From the NCBI GenBank assembly GCA_022592435.1, contig JABYQS010000175.1, positions 1 to 64,000 on the forward strand: DNA of 64,000 nucleotides. Reading direction: 5' to 3'. This DNA is from Cerioporus squamosus (lineage: Eukaryota > Basidiomycota > Agaricomycetes > Polyporales > Polyporaceae). The notes beneath the pieces were generated by a model, which had not been told where the DNA came from, ran no database searches, and saw nothing but the letters and a program-made list of their open reading frames with translations. This document shows, piece after piece, positions 51,996 through 64,000 of this stretch. Position 1 is the first letter of the stretch; every line of letters starts with the position of its first letter. A program made the translations under genes and the position numbers.

Positions 51996-53563
51996 CTATG
52001 CGGCTCGGTATTCCGCCCCACAATCCCCAATTGACATGATCATGTTCCTGCTCTTCGATTGCGCCAAGATCACTTCGATGTCCGCCTTATCTCTCTCCGT
52101 GAGCGAGAACGTGAAGACCCTAGCGTTGTCGTCGCTGTTGTCGCTGAGCCCAAGTCGTACCCCTGGGAAGAGGATCATCAGCCCAACATCAACGGCGGCG
52201 ATGTCAGCGTGTCCGCGGGCACACGAGGAAGCTGGGAAGCGGCGCCGCACCTAGGATCACAGCGCCGACGAAGTGGTGCTCGAGCACCCAACGAGTCGCG
52301 ACGTTCGCGATGCTGACGCCACCATGTCGGTCTGCAACGTCCCGGAGGAGTTGGAGAAGCCGCTGGAAGAGGTCCCAAGTACCCCATGCCTTCAGAATCA
52401 CGTCGAGATACTGTCGCGATGTGGCGTGTGAGCTCTAGACGATTGTGGTATTCTGGACGGACGAAGTCCGAAGGTACCGTACTTTGCGTTGAGACGGATT
52501 CAGCTGGCCAGAATATAACTCTGGCTCCGGCTTACCGAGCCACCGGTCTGTCAGAAGCCCACCGCACTGCATCCGACGTCAAGACGAAATGAACGCTTGG
52601 ACGTAAAACTTATGCTCACCAGGACGCCGTACGCCAAGATCTTGAAGCCGTACCGCTGACAGAGGTCGTTCATGCCATGAAGGGGCCTGACGTCTATGAT
52701 AGAGAACTGCCCAGTCTCAGCTGACTCGTTGAACTGCAAGCGAAAAGGCACGCGGCGTACCTGCACTTGGTTGGAGACGATACAGCCCCTCCCGAAGGTG
52801 ACGCAAATTTCCTCCGTCCTTGCCGTATCGAAGTTACACAGCCCCAGGTTGCGTATCTTCCCGATGGAGCGTAGCTTGAGAAGGTGCTCGATGGCTGTGA
52901 TGTAGCTTCTATCCCTGTAATCCTGCCAAAAGAACTGCAGGCGCGGGAGATATCAATCATACGACCGCAGCGAACTGCGGTGGGGCACCTACCTGGAGAA
53001 GATCGAGGCGCTGAGTATTCATCCGCGCGCGTCGCTCGTCCACGGCCGCGTCCACTCTCTCGTAGGTGATCTCCATTGGCCCAAAAACGCACCACTTCGT
53101 GGCGCCAAACGGGCGAGGAATATCAGCAGGAAGGTTCCTGATGAACTGTCCCTATGACGCCTTGTATCAGCATGGAGTTGAGCGGAGTTGGTGTCCTAGG
53201 AACTTACGAAGAGTACTTCCGCAGGACCATAATGGTCGGCTGGTCGATGATTGTCAAGTAAAGTTCTGATCAGAAACGACGAACGCACCCTAGATGCGCA
53301 ATACACGAGTATGTGAGCGCGGAATGACACATGTGCAGCGAAGACTCACCATGTCTGCCAAATTGTGGTGAGCGGAGACCGGGAACAAACCAGGGAAGGG
53401 ACTCACCGAACGCAATGTATCCCTTCTCCATGTGGGTGGTCATTGCATCACGAACCCTCTGGGCGGGGGCGCTACCCCAAGCATTGCTGGACAGCTGCCA
53501 GAGGCCGACCCAGATTCTTGGGAGATGTGTCGCAGGGGCGAGCGTGAAGTGCTCCACTTGCAT
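51996..53563 (-). CDS. aldo/keto reductase
   Basis: A multi-exon minus-strand gene starting MQVEHFTLAPATHLPRIWVG at 53563 and ending GDCGAEYRAA at 51996. Readable blocks in order: WVGLWQLSSNAWGSAP, EKGYIAF, then (after an intron) ADHYGPAEVLF with the likely catalytic Tyr, FIRNLPADIPRPFGATKWCVFGPMEIT, ERARMNTQRLDLLQ-type segment, FFWQDYRDRSYITAIEHLL, IRNLGLCNFDTARTEEI, CIVSNQVQ, FSIIDVRPLHGMNDLCQRYG, FKILAYGVL, ATRWVLEHHFVGAVILG, VRLGLSDNSDDNARVF. These follow the TIM-barrel layout of NAD(P)H-dependent aldo/keto reductases, including the C-terminal VIxGVR...DN cofactor segment. Introns of about 50-80 nt have consensus ends (for example the one whose donor follows VILG near 52245). The substrate is not predictable. 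Confidence 0.85.
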
Positions 53564-54040
53564 GGCTGTCTCTGCTGCTGCTGAGGGACATCCTGCTCGC
53601 AGCTACGGGGTTATAAGGTGAGCTCGGTGAGTAAACGGAGCCCGCGGGGTATTTTCGACGACGACATGCGCATTCAGCGGGATTCCTGTAGTACGCCGAC
53701 TCGAGAGACCTCGGTGGGGCTTGCCTACAGCACTCGAGCTGCGAACTCGGCGGTCACTCTGGAGGGCGCGCCGTCGGGCGCCTGAAAGCCACGCTTTCCG
53801 GGAGTTTGATACGGCCGTACTAAACTGGTTATTCGGACATGAGGCAATGCGAAAAAATACACTTACGACGAGAATTTGCCCTTTGATGATGTCCCATTGT
53901 GTACTCTCCGATCGCGCACTTGTATAAAGAGCCAGACGCTGTGCGCATTGTCTAGCAGGGCGATCCCTCCAGCGACACGATTCACCGCTCAACGGACTCC
54001 ACGATGCCCGCTGCTGAGCCGCCAACCAGTCCCGCCGGGC
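53564..54040. other. intergenic region upstream of the aldo/keto reductase
   Basis: Nothing with firm support. Upstream exons of the plus-strand gene may begin here, around 53876-54040, but no start codon could be tied to them. Confidence 0.4.
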
Positions 54041-54753
54041 CACGTACACCGGGAGACGCTCGTCCTGTTCTGGGACATGTGTTAGTACCGCCCGTACGCC
54101 CACCATAACCCACGACTGAAACCACACCTGCAGGAACCTCATGGTTGACACCTTCATCGCCAACGCTAACCTTGAGGAGTAAGCCAAGTCACCGTGATGC
54201 TTACCGAAGCTTACCCAGACGCCCCGTTATCCACAGTCTCCGCGCGATCGTGCGCGGGATGCTGGCCACGAGTCCCCCTTCTGTGGCCCAGGCGTTCACC
54301 TCCGCAGCTCGACAGCGGCTCCTCCGGGTGAACGCCATCGCCGTACCCGACACGACCGGAATGTTCAGTGCCGGATCCGGGGAGAAGACCGCATCACCAT
54401 CGGAGAAGCTGCAGGACATCCTGATACGAACCCGTACGCTGTACGGATCCGGGATGGGTTTTGCGAGCCTGAAGATCCTCGCGCGCATAGTGAGCGCCAC
54501 GGTGGGGTTGCGGTGGGAGGAGGATAGCGCCATGGAGGACGTGCTGGCGGAAATCGATGCCGATATCAGCCAAGCGATCCAGAGTTCGAAGGAGGAGATC
54601 GAGGGCGGTCGAGTTGCGGATATCCAGGCGGCGCGAGGTGTGGTCCACGAGTTGCGCTCAGCGGTCAACGATAGTCAGATGGACGTAAAGAAGTGGGACG
54701 GTGCATTCCCCTTCGAGCGCGCTGCATCCAGCTTGGAGTACTGGAGGGTTTGA
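54041..54753 (+). CDS. hypothetical protein (5' end not determined)
   Basis: Three exons join in phase: one ending 54078 (VHRETLVLFWDM reading), 54134-54178 (NLMVDTFIANANLE) and 54219-54753. Introns are 55 and 40 nt with GT...CAG ends. The last exon reads ERPVIHSLRAIVRGMLATSP... then a helical, charged stretch (MEDVLAEIDADISQAIQSSKEEIEGG...) and ends SSLEYWRV at 54753. No known domain is recognised. The second intron is short for this genome and the start lies upstream of what I can place, so the model is partial. Confidence 0.5.
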
Positions 54754-55902
54754 AGGACAAACTAGTTTCCGAAGTCGTGTTTCATGATGTACAGTATCCG
54801 GGTCCCGAACAGAGCCTCGCATTCTGCGAATTAAGCACTTAACTCCACAAGTCAGTTGGACACCCGTGAGTAGATGGGAGAGATTGCAGACTTAACTAGA
54901 CATGCGTCCGTGTCAGGCCGGTGTCATCCCTGACACCTTATCGATATCCGACGACCTCGGTATCCTGATGAGTTGCCGGCCTGGAAATGCGTACTCAGCG
55001 TTCGCGACAGTTGTCCCTCGGCCGGGAAACGTCGGCGAGACTGCGACGCAACGGCGCAGTATCCGATCTTGGTGACCATACCTTGCACGTCTCTTGACGA
55101 GCAGAAACACTCCAAGAGTGCTACAAGCTAGACCAAGCCATTTCGCCCTCACGAGATGAAGACGAATCAGCGACGAGGTCTTCTGCCACGGCACAGGAGG
55201 CCCGAGCTGCTCATCAGATCAATACGTAGTCGGCATTGCGACTGGGCGGATCGATATGACACCGGATGTGCATAGGACACCACACGATGTTCGGGTTTCG
55301 AGGGCAGTCTGCGGAGTCTGAACCAGAGACACGATAGCACGGTCAGGTGCCCTCCACGCTTGCCTCGACCCTGTGGAAGATTGCCGGAAACTCTCAGTGT
55401 ACTAATTAGACACCATACGATGAACCACTCATCCTCCGATGTCTCTCAGGAGGCAAGGACACTCGATGTTGACTCGGTGTCAGCAGACACCAGGAAGCCG
55501 ATGAATTGACCGTGACGAGCGTTCGACCTATGGTCAGACCACATACCCACGTCACGTATAGGGGTATCGTGTTCCCTGACACGGAGGTGTCGTGGACTTG
55601 GGATGCCGCAGCCTATTTGAGTTTGACTCGTGGCCTATGCCGCTCTCTCGCGGACTCTTCTCCGACCGTCTGCGTTTGAAACATATGACTGAACCCAAAC
55701 CTACAGAAGTAACGCGATCATATCCCAAGGACGTGAGGTGTCCTGCTGATTGAACGCTAGCCGCTTTTTCTACAGCTCGAGGGACGTCTGAGGGATCAAG
55801 GGACATTGAATGCGAATCGCCTCAGTAAAAACTAGTATTAACGATTGAAGCACTCACACTTTCTCCTATCGCTCCTTCGCTGGTAGTCTCTTCCCCGTGT
55901 AC
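54754..55902. other. intergenic region, nothing recognised
   Basis: About 1.1 kb between two convergent genes. Small frames exist on the minus strand (54913-55194, 55552-55806) without introns, motifs or conservation to support them. Confidence 0.5.
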
Positions 55903-57538
55903 CTAGCGCTTCGCCTTCTTGCAGTCCTGGTTCTCGCCCTTATCCCTACCTCTCTTTCCCATCTTCACCTTGTCCACCGGGGCATCGTTCGCCCCGGCAC
56001 GTCCCTTGTTCCGCATATATCCCCAAACCAGCGAGTCCTCGTACGGCTTCTCGAAGTTATCGAGCGCGTCGGGCGGATAGAACCAGTAGTTGAACGCCAT
56101 ATGGACGTCGCCTTCCGTGGCGTCATCCGGCGATGTCGAAGTGACCTCGTGCCACCACGAGGCGGGCAGGTACAGCATCTCGCCCGCAGAAAGCTCGACG
56201 ACGTACGGCGCGGTGGCCTTGCGCAGGCCGGGGAAGTCAGATGGTGAGACGTCGGACGGCAAGGACGCGGTGGTGGGGATGCCGAGGAAGTTGTGGACAT
56301 GTGCGGTAGGTATGCGAGAGAACGACGACGGTTCGCTCGGCTTGTCACCGTCGAGAGGACCATGCGAGTCACTCCCCTCGCTCTCTTCGTCCGATCCATC
56401 GTCCTCGTTCTCGTCCTCGCTGTCGCTGTTGGAGGTCCCAATGCCATGCCATTCCTCTGCTTCCTCGTCTTCCTCGTCAGCGGTGCGCTTGGAGGACGTC
56501 GAGGAACCAGCAGCGAGCTCAGCCTCGACATCATCGAGCCCACCCATGAGTGCATCGAAGTCGTCGACCTCGTTGCCGCCTTCTTGATCGTCGAGCGCGA
56601 GCATGGCGAGCTCGTCCAGGGCCTCGTCGTGCGCGTCCATGAGCGCCTTCAACTCCTTCGAGTGCGCCTTGCTTTTCTCCTTGCCCTTCTTCTTGAGAGC
56701 GTCTATCTGACGCTCCAGCGCACCGATGCGAGCCTTGCATGCAGCTCGTTTGGACAAGCCGTCGGCGCGCACGGGTATATCTTTGTACGAGATGAGGCCG
56801 TTCGGATGGAGCTCGTCGAGAGTGCCGTATGGATAGAGGTTCTCCACCTCTGAGGGCGGGAAGAGTACAAACCGCTTCTTCCCTTGTAGGAGGCAATACA
56901 AGTTGTCATGGAAGTCATGGTGCTGTAGCAGAATCCGTACTCGGCGTTAGCTCCATCAACATGCGCATATAAGCTGACTTACGAGACCGGAAGACGAGCC
57001 CTCTTTTGACTTCCCAAGCCAGAGGTTCACTTGCTGCAGGAACATGTTGCCCATAAGCCGCGGTACGGTAGGAAATTCGTCCTTGAGGGCGTTCGTTGGC
57101 GGTGGGAAGACGGTTTCTGCATCCGGATCTTCGTCCGAATATTGTGTCGTCAGGTATGGGTGGGGACCCTGATCGTTCCCTAGCAAGCTCAAGAATTCAC
57201 GAAAGGGCATAGGTATACGCTCCACGTCAGTGCCGTACTGGTTTGCCGTCGGATGGATAGGTTCGACCATGACCTCGACATCTCCGGCCTTCGTGGCCAG
57301 GTAGGTCAGATCTGTCTGCCTCGTGAACGCGTCAGACCAAGCTGTGTATGCATGCTTCCAGGGGACGTACCCATTGCCTGCCTTTGAATGTCGTATCATC
57401 AAGTAGACCGCGCAAGACGACGGGCTTACGTTTGGAGACGAACTGGGAGAAAAACTCTTCGGCCGAAATGCTGGGATCGATGCGGTCAAGTTGCAGCTTC
57501 TTGGGCTTGTTTTCGGTGCGAGAGGGTCTTTTAACCAT
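55903..57538 (-). CDS. JmjC/cupin-8 domain 2-oxoglutarate oxygenase
   Basis: Exons 57538-57371, 57315-56983 and 56922-55903 join in phase to 506 residues. The start reads MVKRPSRTENKPKKLQLDRI; the early motif KRKPVVLRGLL is typical of cupin-8 proteins. The facial triad is visible: HHDFHDNLYCLLQGKKRF carries HxD, and GEMLYLPASWWHEV carries the distal His, with HMAFNYWFYPPD after it. NLWLGKS precedes the triad. This set resembles JMJD7-like Fe(II)/2-oxoglutarate hydroxylases. Between the two halves sits an insertion of about 190 residues. It has a coiled coil (ARIGALERQIDALKKKGKEK) and long acidic runs. The C-terminus is basic (KMGKRGRDKGENQDCKKAKR), a possible nuclear signal. Target not known. 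Confidence 0.88.
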
Positions 57539-57937
57539 CTTGAAGTTCGAGCAGCCACGATCGCACAGACCAAAGACACTCTTGCAGAACTTTTGACTGC
57601 GTGTGACGAAGTCCGGAATCCCGCCACGTGGACATGAGTTGCCTTATATGGGCATGCGTCCGGCCACGCACTTCAAACCCTCCTCGACGCTGAATACGAA
57701 GCTCAACAGCTTGACGATCAACTTCCACCTACTGCAAAGGATAGTAAAGTGGTGCGCTACCGCAACAAATGCGAGTGTACAGGGAAAGTCACAGATTTAG
57801 CGCAAAAACGCAACAAGTATCGACTCAGGCAAGTGCTTCGACATGTACGAAGTGCCAGAGAAATACTTGGTAACCGCTCCAACTTCACCAGAGTTCAGGA
57901 AGATATCCGCCAGCCTGTTGTCTCTTCCAAATGCCAA

Positions 57938-59676
57938 TCACAATTTCGCCTTGGGTGCCTTGACGATCGCTTGGAACGCCCTCCGCAGGTCGTCTTTCAG
58001 GTCCTGGAACGCAGCAGGTTAGGGATAATCCGGAGGGAAGCACATAGTAACTTGCCTTGAGGTCTTCGACCCCGACACTGATACGGACCAGCCGTGGATC
58101 TGCACCAGGTTCCAGAAGCACGCGCTGCTCAATGAGTGACTCGACACCGCCGAGGCTCGTAGCAGGCTATACAGATACGCGTCAGCGAGAAAAGAGGGTA
58201 ATATGCATGCTTGACTGACGATGAAGTACTTCAGCGAATGCGGGAAGCGGGCCGCATACTTCTCCTCTGCCATCTTGTAAAGGATCAACCTCTCTGCTCG
58301 CTAAATATCTCTACCGCGACTCACATAGATCGCGAAGGTGGCGTTCCAACCACCCTCGAGCTGAGTCTTCGGATCGAACCCTCGGGCATCCTTGCCTTGG
58401 AGACTTGAGTGCGAGACCTTGTAAATAGTGCCGGCGGGAATGCCGTCATAAGCCTTTCCCTGCATATGGAACGGATGTCAGGGAAAATTTCGGTGCGAAA
58501 GCTGCACGCTCACCCCTGCTGCCTTTGAGAGCCACTGTGCCAGTCCGGCAGCGTTCTCTGACTGGCGAGGAACACGGAGATGTAATGTGCGTAGGGACCG
58601 AAGAAGTAGCCATGCTTCGAGCGAGCCCATCATACTTCCGGTGTACGTGCGGATGTGCGCAAGCTAACCCCTCGAAGATTAGAACTTGCGAGAACGTTAG
58701 GTTGTGACAGCGTGACGTGCCTCATTCCATTTCTCCAGAGTTGGGGCAACCAGAACACCGCAGAGCAAGTCGGAGTGTCCGCCAAAGTATTTCGTTCCTG
58801 TACCAGTGTGAGCCTCACGCCCCACGAAGAGAGTAGAACTCAGGTGCACCGCTATGCATAACTATATCCGCTCCCCACTTGAACGGGTACTGCAAAGGCG
58901 GCGGCGCGAAGGTAGAGTCAACTATCAGATGGCCACCGGCGTCATGGACCTTGTCAGCATAGTACTTAATGTCGCTGTGCGTGTGGTGTCAGCTGCGATC
59001 ACCAGTAGAGCACGTACGGCGAAGAGACAGACCGGGACTCCCAGTAGGGTTCAGCGGCGTCTCCAACCAACAGAGGTCGCCTGGTTGGAACTGCTCGTCT
59101 ATTCCAATGATTGGCAGGTCTCCACCGCGTATCCGCTTGTAGACGTCGATAGTCGAATGGAACCCAATGTAACCTCCGGTGATAGCAATGCGCCTGGGGT
59201 GAAAGTATACGAGGGCCTGTGATTAGGCGTGAGCACAACGCGGTGCAGTTCGAACTAAAGCCGAACGTACAGCATACGAGGAAGCTGTACCGGACGCAAA
59301 TGTGATCGCATAGCCGTCCTACGACGGTCGTTAGTACTTAGGGGTAGTGATTCCACCTGGTTCAAACGACCCACATTGATCTTACTGAGGACACGCTCGG
59401 CACGAGTGCTCACGCTCTGGGTGTAACGCGAATACACGTGGCGAGTGGGGTTCCACATGTTAAATTCTTCCCTCGCCGGTACCGTGACCTCGAGAGGATT
59501 GGGAGCTCGGAACGCTGTCAACACGTCAGTACTCAGGAATATCTGGCCAGACGCAACCACTCACTCGTCGATACAGACACGGATGGTGCTACCTCCGGAC
59601 CGTGCAGTGAGTCATCTGCATGGATGAGATCGGTGCCATTGAGCGTGTTCTTGCTGTCTTTCGCTTGAGGTGCCAT
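57938..59676 (-). CDS. Cys/Met metabolism PLP enzyme (cystathionine gamma-synthase/lyase-like)
   Basis: A multi-exon minus-strand gene starting MAPQAKDSKNTLNGTDLIHA at 59676 and ending AIVKAPKAKL at 57938. Blocks in order: VSTTFRAPNP (across an intron), HVYSRYTQSVSTRAERVLSKI, ITFASGTASSYA, RIAITGGYIGFHSTIDVYKRI, WLETPLNPTG, HLIVDSTFAPPPLQ, then GADIVMHSGTKYFGGHSD with the PLP-binding Lys, LEKWN, GSMMGSLEAWLLLRSLRTL and, near the C-terminus, SVGVEDLKDL. This is the Cys/Met-metabolism fold-type I enzyme plan. Whether it is a gamma-synthase, a gamma-lyase or a related sulfhydrylase cannot be told from sequence alone. Introns are 50-60 nt with CTAAC/CTGAC branch points. It lies 400 bp upstream of the JmjC gene on the same strand. 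Confidence 0.88.
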
Positions 59677-60757
59677 GTCGAGGCTAGGCTGCGAGAGGTA
59701 TGTTGACTGGTCGACGGGGGCGTATGGCTATATAGGACGATCGCCGAGCCGCCTCAGTCAGACTCGGAACCTTCTGGCCGAGGTCTCTTGCCACTAGCGG
59801 CCCGCGAGTATCATACCAGGATTGCAGGCGGGCGTCTGGCAGAGAGCTCAGGCTTGCGATAAGCCGGGGTCCAAGAAGGGCCTGCCAGACAGCGCCTTGA
59901 CGACAGATCCAAGTGGAGGCGTGGAGAGGACATGAAGCACTGAGATCCCGAGGAGAGACTCCGACAAGACTAGCAAAGACGCGTTGCGAGCATAACCTGC
60001 AGTCGGCTTCATCCGGGTACAGTGAGACTCAGAGCACCGTACAGAGGCCCTGAACGATTTGTGGGGTGTCGAGCGTATGACAGAGGACATCAGGTGAGGT
60101 TAGTACGTGCAAAGTCTGACCAGAAGCAGTTCTAACCACAGTGAACGATTGCGATAGTCAAGGTCCGAACTAATGCTAAGCACTACTGCAGAGTTCTAGA
60201 GATTTGCTCCTGGAGTCAGAGCCACGTGGCTGCCTCCACTATTTCTCTATATGGATATGTTCTGAGCTTGAGCTACACGAAAGCAACCTCTGCACAGTTT
60301 GGTGAGAAGTTGCACCCTCACTGCGGCTTGCTAGGAACCTTGTTTCTTAACCACCCCACACAGCGAGCTACTCTGATATTGGAGGATGGGTGGGAAGCAG
60401 CTCCGGTGTAAATGTTTGATAACACAAATATATACGGGTTGTCTGAGTATATAATACCTGTTACTTAAGGCTGGTTAAGGGTGCACTTATCTGCCAGGAA
60501 CCGATCACTAAACGGAATATACCCGAACGGGTTGTTCCTCGCCGCTGTCCTCAACGTCGAGCACGACGACGACGACCTCCCGAGACCTCGTTTACCCGCT
60601 CTGCCTCTCCTCTGAACCGCCAGTCTCTGCGCTGTCAGCACCACGGTCGCACGGTCTCGCTTAAACCATCATCTGCCTCGCGCCTACTTAGCATGCCTAC
60701 TACTAGCTGAACTTCCAGCATCTGCGACCGTACACACGACGAGCGGGCGTTCTCGAT
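59677..60757. other. divergent intergenic region
   Basis: About 1.1 kb between the PLP enzyme (minus) and the serine-rich gene (plus), so it should hold both promoters. TATAT-rich stretches lie near 60428-60460. The last 200 bp before 60758 are C/T-rich, as in fungal start regions. No gene is seen. Confidence 0.5.
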
Positions 60758-63671
60758 ATGGCGGACACACAGAGGGTCTCTCAGATTCCGGTCATGACGC
60801 CTCGCGCGTCGCGAACCTCCTCATTCCCGAGTGCGGTTCCTTCGCCTCATCTCGGACTCGTCCCTCCATCTCGATATCCCTCTGTGAGTGGCAGTCCAAC
60901 AGTCTCCACCACTTCCTCTAGTCCATCATCATCACCAGTGAGCGGAGGAAGCACTCCCTTTCGCTCATTTCGGAACTTCCTCTCTTTTGGTGTCGGTGGC
61001 AGTAGCAAGCATGCGCCCAGCTCGAGCGTGTCTGCCGTACCCAAGAATCACTTCGGTACTCTGGGGCCCACCATTCGTCGCTCGGTGAACGTCGAGCGAC
61101 GAGCGTCCTCTCCGCAGCTGAAGTCAAGGCGTTCCGAAGACGACTACGTATTATCTATCGACTTGCCTCGTCCTGGCGACGAGAAGGCGAGGGCGTCGAA
61201 CTCGCGGCTGCCCAAGTCCAGCGATCTCTCTGCCACCACGCAGTCCTCTGCGACCCATACAGCTCAATCGTCTCGCTCGCACAGTCCAGCCACAGATAGT
61301 GCAGGTGAGTCTTTCTGTGCCGCTTTGCCATACCTATGTTCACGCTCCCTGTCCCGTAGCCTCTGCTTCCGACACTCCCGCACTCGCTGCGACGGAGCTG
61401 TCCACCATCCTCGAATCGGACACTTCAGGGATTTCAAAGCACCTGCCAAGTCTGGACACTTCGCAGGCGGAAAGCGAACAGGACTCACTCCACGATATCA
61501 GTCCGCAGGCCTTCCAGCCTCAGGCACTGCATCCCCCACCGCGCAATACCCGGCATGGAAGCTCATCGCCATCTAATGATACCTCAGCTCTGGATCTCTC
61601 AACCTCGAAGCTCACCAGCGAAGTGCTCGCTGCGCTGTCAGAGACTGGCGACAGGCAGGACTGGCTGCAAGGCGTCGTCGTCGACGATGTGCCGTCCGAC
61701 TCTGCGATCAGTCGAGAGCGAACCCCGGAGAGCCCTGATACCAGCTTTAACATGGATTCCCTCGACCCGGACCTCGCCGCGCTACTCAGCCCAAATCGAG
61801 TGCAGAATAGCGCGGAGCCCGCCCTCCTCGTCGCCATCAATGCGATACCCCCTCCAACCTCCAGTCCTCCTCCCTCTCCACCCCCAAAGGCCCCGTCGTC
61901 TTCTATAACATCTACCGCACGATCGGTTGAAATGCTGCCAAGTACGTCCATGCGCCGCATTGCCCCTTCTTCCCTCTCCCTTGCCCCGCGTATGCCCGCC
62001 TCTACCTCCCTTCCCCGTATCACCAGATCCGTATCCGACCGTCCCATGTTCGGCACGACGGCTTCTGGACTTCCTTCCCCGACTTCTCGGACCCCATCTG
62101 GCCGCGCCATGTCTTCGAGTCCTGAGCGCCCCATGTCTGTCGGGTCTGCCTCTGCTGTTAGTCGCTTAACGCGTGGTTCATCCATCGAGACCTCTGCAAC
62201 CTCGTCGTTCCGACGAACAGCAACCGGTGGGAACCCCGATGCACGACGCACGGCTGCCTCGCGGCTCATGACGCCTTCGCGGCCGTCTTCGTCTTCGGCG
62301 GCCAGCTCGCGTCCGCCTTTATCGCGCTTCAACTCTAGCCATACTAGCGGCTGGGAAGCTGACTCAGCTTCTCCGTCGTCGAGGCCTCCGTCTTCCGCTG
62401 GCACTGCGCCAAGCCGTCTTCAGGAGCACAGGCCAAGCCTGGACATGGAGCGTCCGCGACTCACCGGTAGCGTGCGCACGCGAAAACGGAGTACCAGCGT
62501 CATCGAGCAGCGTGTCACGCCCAAGACTCCGATGCACCCTCCATCGGTGCCACCGCCGCGAGCGGTGACGGACTGGCTTGGCCCGCGCACAGCGAAGGCT
62601 TTCGCAGCCGCTGGCCTCTTGGACTTCGACAACGATTCTCCCGGCAGCGTCAGTCGACCTCCATCGCGCTTTGGCACGACCCGGAGCAGTATCGACCGGG
62701 ACTCGCGCTCGAGATACACGCCTTCTCGGATGGCGTTCTCCGAAGCGGGGTCCAGCTCGTCCTGGGGCGCGCGGAGTGCCTCTCGCGCGGCTGCGTATGC
62801 GGACGGCGATGCTACTTCTACCCCACGAACGGTTTTCTCGAGCGCTTCGACGGCGGCCACCTCTGTGTCCGCATCTTCCATGCAGTCTGAAATCCAGCAA
62901 CTCCAAGAAAAGCACGCGCTGGAGTCGAGCGCTCTCCTCGGCGCGTTGGCGGACTCTCAGCGGACGACACGGATGCTCCGCGAGGAGAACGGACAGTTAC
63001 GCGACCGCATCCAGATGCTCGAGGACAAGCTTGCGGACGCGCAGGAGCGTATCCAGCAGATCCTCTTTTCGCAGCCACCACCGCTACCGCCGAACACGAT
63101 GTACCCCAAGCACTACGGGAGCCCTGCTTCCTCGGGGCATCGGAGTCTCACGCATTCTCGGAACAACTCGCTCCGCCCGCGCGGACACCCATCCGCGTAC
63201 TCTTCCCCTGAGGCCCCTTACACGTCTCCCGAGACGCCTCTGGACAACGCGGACGGATTCGTTCCTGCGAGCCGGAGAAGGATGAGCGCAACCTCGTCTG
63301 TCTTCGCAACGCTCCCGTCCAATATGTCTATGATCATGCAAGAAGACGGCGTATCGCCCGACTCGTTTGCTGCTATGTCCATGAACTCTTCCTCACCCCC
63401 GGGATCCCCCACTATGGTGTTCGCCCGCGTCCACGGGACGTCGCCTGGTTCGATGCCCAAGGCTCCCTCTTCGCGGGGGTTCAGCCATAGAGCGAACTTG
63501 TCCATATCGTCCGCGGGAAACATCTCCCCGACGACAGCGAGCTTCTCGATTATGACGGGCTCGCCGGGCAGTCTGAACCTCCGGCCCGAACACGAGCAGC
63601 ACCTCGGCGACATGCCTCCGCTGGATCTCGATGCCGAGGGCTTCGAGTTTGATGAGAGTTCGTTGCGCTAG
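60758..63671 (+). CDS. serine-rich, largely disordered protein with a short coiled coil (952 aa)
   Basis: Exons 60758-61304 and 61360-63671 join in phase across a 55-nt intron (GTGAGT...CCGTAG) to 952 residues. The protein is rich in Ser, Pro, Thr and Arg throughout. Short conserved-looking islands are STPFRSFRNFLSFGVGG, VTDWLGPRTAKAFAAAGLLDFD and a coiled coil of about 60 residues (SEIQQLQEKHALESS...LREENGQLRDRIQMLEDKLADAQERIQQIL). The end is acidic (PPLDLDAEGFEFDESSLR). Many RSxS/SP sites suggest phosphorylation. No enzymatic domain, signal peptide or membrane segment is visible. I do not recognise a named family; a scaffold or cell-polarity role would be a guess. Confidence 0.8.
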
Positions 63672-64000
63672 GCCACGTTCGCTCCCCTCTTCCCCTATAT
63701 GTCCATGGAACATGCACTGTCCCTGTCACTCCCTCCACAATCTCTGTCTTTTCCGCCCGCTCGTCTCCCTTGCTTTCCCGCAGACACCCAGTCGCGGACC
63801 TATGTCTCGCTTTCGGGCCCTTCGTCATTTCGGTTGTACATGGTTGCTTCGTACGCACTCTGGTCACTCATTATGCCCTTCGCTCATTTTCGCACTCGCT
63901 CTCATTTCCGCTGCACGCTCCCTCCCTCCCTTGGCTACCTACCTCACACCCCGCGCACTCGTATAATATACCGTCCATGCATTGCTGTCCGCGTCGACTG
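63672..64000 (+). other. 3' flank of the serine-rich gene
   Basis: C/T-rich sequence after the stop, likely 3' UTR, with a possible TATAATATA near 63962. No further gene starts before the window ends. Confidence 0.4.

Noticed and set aside
52700..53095. Independent minus-strand small gene
   Set aside because: The readable blocks (IRNLGLCNFDTARTEEI and others) belong to the aldo/keto reductase exons in another frame.
61520..62404. 294-codon minus-strand frame inside the serine-rich gene
   Set aside because: The plus-strand gene has a clean spliced model, and this frame is its complement with no motif.
1..64000. tRNA, rRNA or CRISPR arrays
   Set aside because: No cloverleaf with a T-loop GGTTCRANYCC box, no rRNA-like sequence and no regularly spaced repeat array were noticed. 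The only tandem arrays are the minisatellite and short repeats. A covariance-model scan would be needed to exclude tRNAs fully.

Overview
The window reads as nuclear DNA of a filamentous basidiomycete, most likely an agaricomycete of the polypore type. This is inferred from the GC-rich sequence, 45-65 nt introns with GTRNGT donors and CTRAY branch points, a Ty3/gypsy element, a long LINE with an RNase H domain, and fungal-type gene families. No database search was possible, so the lineage is a judgement.

Region by region. 1-4248 is the 3' part of a decayed Ty3/gypsy retrotransposon: a frameshifted reverse transcriptase/RNase H/integrase, then an antisense spliced gene with its own TATA box, a polypurine tract and a 722-bp LTR. 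4249-49745 is a tandem triplication of one segment. Each unit carries, in order, an intergenic block, a minus-strand 304-aa gene of unknown function, a long block without a convincing gene, and the 5' half of an alpha/beta-hydrolase gene. Copy 1 is interrupted by a 13.16-kb LINE (8945-22104) with a 16-bp target-site duplication and a poly(A) tail. Its Y block (the repeat block after the truncated hydrolase) also carries a hAT-like non-autonomous element (26014-26609). Copy 2 carries two terminal-inverted-repeat elements (30633-31058 and 31127-31774). Copies 2 and 3 share a 1.3-kb first hydrolase intron where copy 1 has 116 bp.

Only the rightmost copy runs into the catalytic half of the hydrolase (to 51602). 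The two left copies end at a junction and gain a chimeric tail. Copy 3 carries three single-base indels in its N-terminal exons, so on this sequence none of the three copies encodes an intact full-length protein. Assembly error inside repeats is a live alternative.

51996-64000 is ordinary single-copy genome: an aldo/keto reductase (minus), an unrecognised plus-strand gene, a JmjC/cupin-8 oxygenase (minus), a Cys/Met-metabolism PLP enzyme (minus) and a large serine-rich disordered protein (plus).

The most unusual items are the LINE with two related accessory ORFs, each behind a TATA box, upstream of ORF1/ORF2; the spliced antisense zinc-cluster gene between pol and the 3' LTR of the gypsy element; and the triplication whose breakpoint splits a hydrolase gene and creates a new open chimeric gene.
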